Source: Bacillota bacterium
Lineage (GTDB): Bacteria > Bacillota > Negativicutes > Sporomusales > Sporomusaceae
Length of the DNA stretch: 24,728 bases
Reading direction: 5' to 3'
Assembly (NCBI GenBank): GCA_023388195.1
Contig: JAEWGR010000159.1
Location: forward strand, 1 to 24,728
Part shown: positions 22,354 through 24,728 of the stretch, in pieces
Position numbering within the stretch: the stretch's first letter is position 1
Layout: the number at the start of each line of letters is the position of its first letter
Notes under the pieces: generated by a model
Databases searched by the model: none
What the model was told of the DNA's origin: nothing
The model's input: only the letters and a program-made list of their open reading frames with translations
Made by a program: the position numbers and the translations under genes

Positions 22354-22669
22354 AAAACAAAAACCCCGCCCCTTAAGTCATACAGGTACTGTATAACTTA
22401 AGGGACGGGGATAACCCGCGGTGCCACCCTGATTGGCCAGATGTTATTCCGGCCCGGCTTTCTGGGTACAGGGCCAACCAGCCCGATACCTGCTCCTTTG
22501 ATAACGGCGGAGTAACCCGGCAGTGCCTACCCCGCTCCCGCGGCTCAGACTGCATCTCCCAGGCCCATTCGACAGGCTGAGCAGCGCCAAACTCTCACTA
22601 CCGTTGGCTCGCTGCGGCTCTCTGGCCATGTGTACTTTCCCTGGTCATTGACAATAGCAATATGTATTT
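22354..22669 (-). promoter_or_regulatory. T-box leader of the ECF transporter operon
   Basis: Minus-strand leader. Elements in order: Stem I region beginning CCAGAGAGCC (about 22626-22615) with an apical stem GCCAAC/GTTTGGC; the specifier region GAGCGGGGTAGGC (about 22537-22525); Stem III-like CCGGGTTACTCCGCCGTTATC; the T-box AGGGTGGCACCGCGG (22416-22430); and a 22-base terminator stem (22364-22385 with 22389-22410) followed by TTTTTGTTTT. The pattern XYZ-R-GTAGG gives specifier CGG (Arg, 22532-22534); the GC-rich surroundings make this uncertain. Uncharged cognate tRNA would allow expression of the S-A-A-T genes. Confidence 0.88.
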
Positions 22670-22675
22670 GTGCAA

Positions 22676-22705
22676 AGTATAGCAAAAGACAGGTCCTTCT
22701 GTCAA
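22676..22705 (-). promoter_or_regulatory. Promoter of the ECF operon T-box transcript
   Basis: On the minus strand, TTGACA (22700-22705), 18 bases, TATACT (22676-22681). The spacer contains an inverted repeat GACAG...CTGTC. No terminator was seen between the preceding NUDIX gene and this promoter, so some read-through is possible. Confidence 0.7.
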
Positions 22706-22736
22706 TTATATTTTTCAAATTTGTAGTTTACAGTTT

Positions 22737-23210
22737 TTACTTGCTCCTGATGGTGATATCTTCAACATCTTCATTGTTTTCAGCAAAAATTACTCTGCCA
22801 CTAATTTTTTTGCCCTTAAGCACAGCCGGCAGCCAATAGATATCATCTGCCCACATCTGTTTGTAAGGTATATCGGCAGTAGCAAACCATTCGGGCTTCA
22901 TCTCCGGTGATTCCTGTGGTTCTCCCCGCCAGGTATGCACTACATACAGCTGTACATCATGGTCAAGTTCCGGGCTCGCAGGAAAAACAAACTGCAACTC
23001 GCCCACATATTCAAGGTCAGCCTCATTGGCAGCTAAACCGCATTCTTCTTTCAGTTCCCGCACCGCCGCTGCCGCCGCCGTCTCACCCTCTTCAAATTTA
23101 CCGCCAAACCCATTGTACTTGCCACTACCAAACCCTGTCTTTTTCAGACCGAGCAGGATACGCTCCGCCGGCCGGCCCTGAACAGGCAGGCATAAAGTCG
23201 TTGAACGCAT
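22737..23210 (-). CDS. NUDIX hydrolase, MTH1-like (probable 8-oxo-dGTP/oxidised purine diphosphatase)
   Basis: 157-residue enzyme expected to sanitise oxidised nucleotides by splitting them to the monophosphate. The complete Nudix box G-x5-E-x7-R-E-x2-E-E-x-G is at residues 37-58 (GKFEEGE...RELKEECG). The substrate loop has KYNGFGGK, and the late motif MWADDIYWLP strongly recalls the MWPDDSYWFP of human MTH1, where the paired Asp residues read the purine base. EPELDHDVQLYVVHTWRGEPQES-like segments also align by memory with that family. ATG 23210 follows AAGGGGG 7 bases before. It starts 12 bases after the lipid kinase stop, so it is last in an MBL-kinase-NUDIX operon. With the peroxiredoxins and encapsulated ferritin it adds to the oxidative-damage defence in this window. 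Confidence 0.92.
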   Translation of the reverse strand: MRSTTLCLPVQGRPAERILLGLKKTGFGSGKYNGFGGKFEEGETAAAAAVRELKEECGLAANEADLEYVGELQFVFPASPELDHDVQLYVVHTWRGEPQESPEMKPEWFATADIPYKQMWADDIYWLPAVLKGKKISGRVIFAENNEDVEDITIRSK

Positions 23211-23222
23211 AATAGTCCCCCT

Positions 23223-24107
23223 TTATGTCAATCGAAAAACCTTAAGTTTATTGGTAACTGTAGAAATTGCCAGCGGCAGCAAGGGCCCTAATTCCCCATC
23301 CAGATCACTTTCCACTTGCTCCTCACACTCTATATAGATATCGGCGGCTTGCAGGTGCCGGATATGGCTGCTGGCAATATGCCGACCGGAAAAGATACTA
23401 AAAAATAGCCCCATAAGTTCAGGAATGCTGCATTTATTGACAATCAGCAGATCCAGTTTGCCATCGTCAATCTTGGCTTGGGGGGCGAGAGTGGGAAAGC
23501 TGCCCACCATCCCACTGTTCATAACCAGAAATAACAGAATATCATCATTGATCATCCTGCCGTCTGCGGTTACTCTGACCCGCAGCGAGCGAAAACTTGG
23601 CAACTCCCCCAGGCCTTTAAAATAGTAAGCCATCCGGCCCAGAGTATTTTTTAATGCCGTATCCACACTATGGGCAACCGATGTCAGCAGGCCGGCACTG
23701 GCTACATTGAGGAAATACTCGCCATTCACCATGCCCACATCAACCGTACGCCACTGCCCGTCAGTCACAGCGCGCAGGCAACCGGCCAAGTCTTTTCCCA
23801 GGCTTAAGTGGCTGGCAAAATCATTGCAGGTACCGCTGGGGATAATGCCCAAAGGTACGTCTACAGATTCTGCCAGCATGGCGTTGATAACCTCATGCAC
23901 AGTCCCGTCACCGCCCGCCACCAACAAGCCATCGGTTGCAAATTCCTTGATTTGGCTGATAAAAGATTGGACATCGCCTTTATGCCTGGTGCGGAATGGG
24001 ATTACTATGCCGCCTGCCGCTTGCAGGTACTCGATGACCTCATCCAGCCGGGACTTAAATTTTGCGTCTCCGGCTACCGGATTATAAATAAGTACATACT
24101 TCTTCAT
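23223..24107 (-). CDS. Diacylglycerol kinase family lipid kinase (YegS/BmrU/DgkB-like)
   Basis: 294-residue soluble kinase that phosphorylates a lipid such as diacylglycerol at the membrane. The start has YVLIYNPVAG (residues 4-13), the hallmark N-P-x-(A/S)-G of the family. The ATP-binding GGDGT motif is at residues 65-69 (LLVAGGDGTVHEVINAM), followed by GIIPSGTCNDFA (88-98), in which the usual G-T-x-N-D-F is intact. The C-terminal domain has SGMVGSFPTLAPQAKIDDGKLDLLIV and ends with a beta-rich region, LDGELGPLLP. All visible key residues are conserved. ATG 24107 follows an excellent AGGAGG. It overlaps no gene and lies 17 bases after the upstream MBL hydrolase. The exact lipid cannot be told; DgkB (phospholipid recycling) and YegS-like enzymes differ by details not readable here. 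Confidence 0.93.
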   Translation of the reverse strand: MKKYVLIYNPVAGDAKFKSRLDEVIEYLQAAGGIVIPFRTRHKGDVQSFISQIKEFATDGLLVAGGDGTVHEVINAMLAESVDVPLGIIPSGTCNDFASHLSLGKDLAGCLRAVTDGQWRTVDVGMVNGEYFLNVASAGLLTSVAHSVDTALKNTLGRMAYYFKGLGELPSFRSLRVRVTADGRMINDDILLFLVMNSGMVGSFPTLAPQAKIDDGKLDLLIVNKCSIPELMGLFFSIFSGRHIASSHIRHLQAADIYIECEEQVESDLDGELGPLLPLAISTVTNKLKVFRLT

Positions 24108-24124
24108 AAACTAACCTCCTGCGG

Positions 24125-24727
24125 TCAGGTTAATACAAGCCACTGACCGTCATCAGGAACCATCACCCTGCTGTCTAAACTATGCTGAAGCAAAAAAGCT
24201 TTGAGCTCTTCCCTTGTTAACAGACAGTGATTAATGGCTTCCAGGTGCACAACAATAACCGTAGCTTGCGGAGCATGCCGGCATACCTGATAGATATCCT
24301 CTGTCCCCATGGTTATTGGCTCCCCCTGATTAAACCTGGCAGCGCCCCCATTCAGCACGATTACCTGCGGTTTATGCTCCGTCAATGCGGCTGCCACCTC
24401 CGGACACCAGATGGTATCACCGGCAATATACAAGGTAGGCTCACCGTCAGCTTTCAGTATATAGCCAGATACAGGCGCCATCTTGCGGCCAATTTCGCCG
24501 GTACCATGCTGACCGCCGGTGCGCATAATGGCTATCCCCTGCCACATAACAGCCGGATTGACCGCCTGTATGTTATTAAACCCCTGTTCCTTTAGTTTAT
24601 CCAGATCTTCAGGCTGACAAAACACCGCCATATGTTTGGGCAAAAGCTCGCCGGCAGCAGGATCAAAGTGGTCCCGATGGGTATGCGTAATAAGACAGCC
24701 GTCCGTCCTTATTGCCTCATCCGTACT
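24125..24727 (-). CDS. MBL-fold metallo-hydrolase, truncated at window end
   Basis: Metallo-beta-lactamase-fold hydrolase with its N terminus beyond the window. The frame is open from 24727 (STDEAIRTDGCLITHTHRDHFDPAAGE) and continues to a TGA at 24125. The metal-binding motif HTHRDH is visible, as are GGQHGTGEIG, the YIAGDTIW aspartate strand (ligand D), and VIVVHLEAINH with a late histidine. This layout resembles UlaG-like and related small metal-dependent hydrolases. A TTG within the frame (24643) could be read as a start, but it would remove the HxHxDH motif, so the true start is upstream. It is the first visible gene of the operon with the lipid kinase and NUDIX hydrolase. Its substrate is unknown. 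Confidence 0.9.
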   Translation of the reverse strand, partial: STDEAIRTDGCLITHTHRDHFDPAAGELLPKHMAVFCQPEDLDKLKEQGFNNIQAVNPAVMWQGIAIMRTGGQHGTGEIGRKMAPVSGYILKADGEPTLYIAGDTIWCPEVAAALTEHKPQVIVLNGGAARFNQGEPITMGTEDIYQVCRHAPQATVIVVHLEAINHCLLTREELKAFLLQHSLDSRVMVPDDGQWLVLT

Positions 24728-24728
24728 G

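Noticed and set aside
22373..22629. Two overlapping short minus-strand frames
   Set aside because: Both are within the T-box leader of the ECF operon; codon content follows RNA stems.
1..24728. CRISPR arrays, tRNA or rRNA genes, insertion sequences
   Set aside because: No regularly spaced repeats, no tRNA cloverleaf or rRNA sequence, and no transposase or integrase reading frame were found by eye in the window.

Overview
The window looks like chromosome of a Gram-positive-type Bacillota with moderate GC, most plausibly a member of the Negativicutes (Sporomusa/Pelosinus-like). This is inferred from style, not from a search. The evidence is LL-diaminopimelate aminotransferase (DapL), T-box leaders, a class I c-di-GMP riboswitch, strong purine-rich ribosome binding sites, TTGACA/TATAAT promoters, and an Spo0B/KinB-like PAS histidine kinase. 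It is mostly chromosomal housekeeping and transport DNA, with one clear foreign-looking insertion.

Layout. Positions 1-2130 hold the 3' part of a type II P-type Ca2+-ATPase. 2303-3531 is a two-gene encapsulated-ferritin operon (EncFtn cargo plus encapsulin shell). 3616-5256 is an MFS exporter and MarR repressor operon (minus strand) behind a perfect 34-bp palindromic operator. 5421-6764 is a c-di-GMP-I riboswitch with terminator in front of an HD-GYP phosphodiesterase. 6811-8131 holds two divergent peroxiredoxins. 8225-11651 holds two paralogous sodium:solute symporters (minus); the distal one sits behind a T-box leader with two successive antiterminator/terminator modules, and the proximal one is divergent from a LysR regulator (11781-12662). 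12670-13311 is an M23 peptidase (minus), and 13448-14530 an orphan HlyD-type membrane fusion protein.

14613-18065 is the most unusual part. A membrane PAS histidine kinase and an acyltransferase-like/cNMP-like fusion protein lie between two 112-bp direct repeats. One repeat is the true 3' end of dapL. The other is a detached remnant of the same 36 codons plus stop, located just beyond the terminator of the HlyD gene. This is the signature of a segment integrated at the 3' end of dapL, yet no recombinase is present inside it.

17955-19187 is intact dapL (lysine/peptidoglycan synthesis). 19377-22297 is a complete ECF transporter operon (S, A, A, T components) behind a second T-box leader, so it probably imports an amino acid or amino-acid-related compound. 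22737-24727 is a minus-strand operon of an MBL-fold hydrolase (cut by the window end), a diacylglycerol-kinase-family lipid kinase and an MTH1-like NUDIX hydrolase.

Several start codons were moved from the longest possible ORF to the codon that follows a good ribosome binding site (2303, 5256, 7350, 11651, 13448, 16652). Domain assignments are from reading motifs by eye; no database search was possible.
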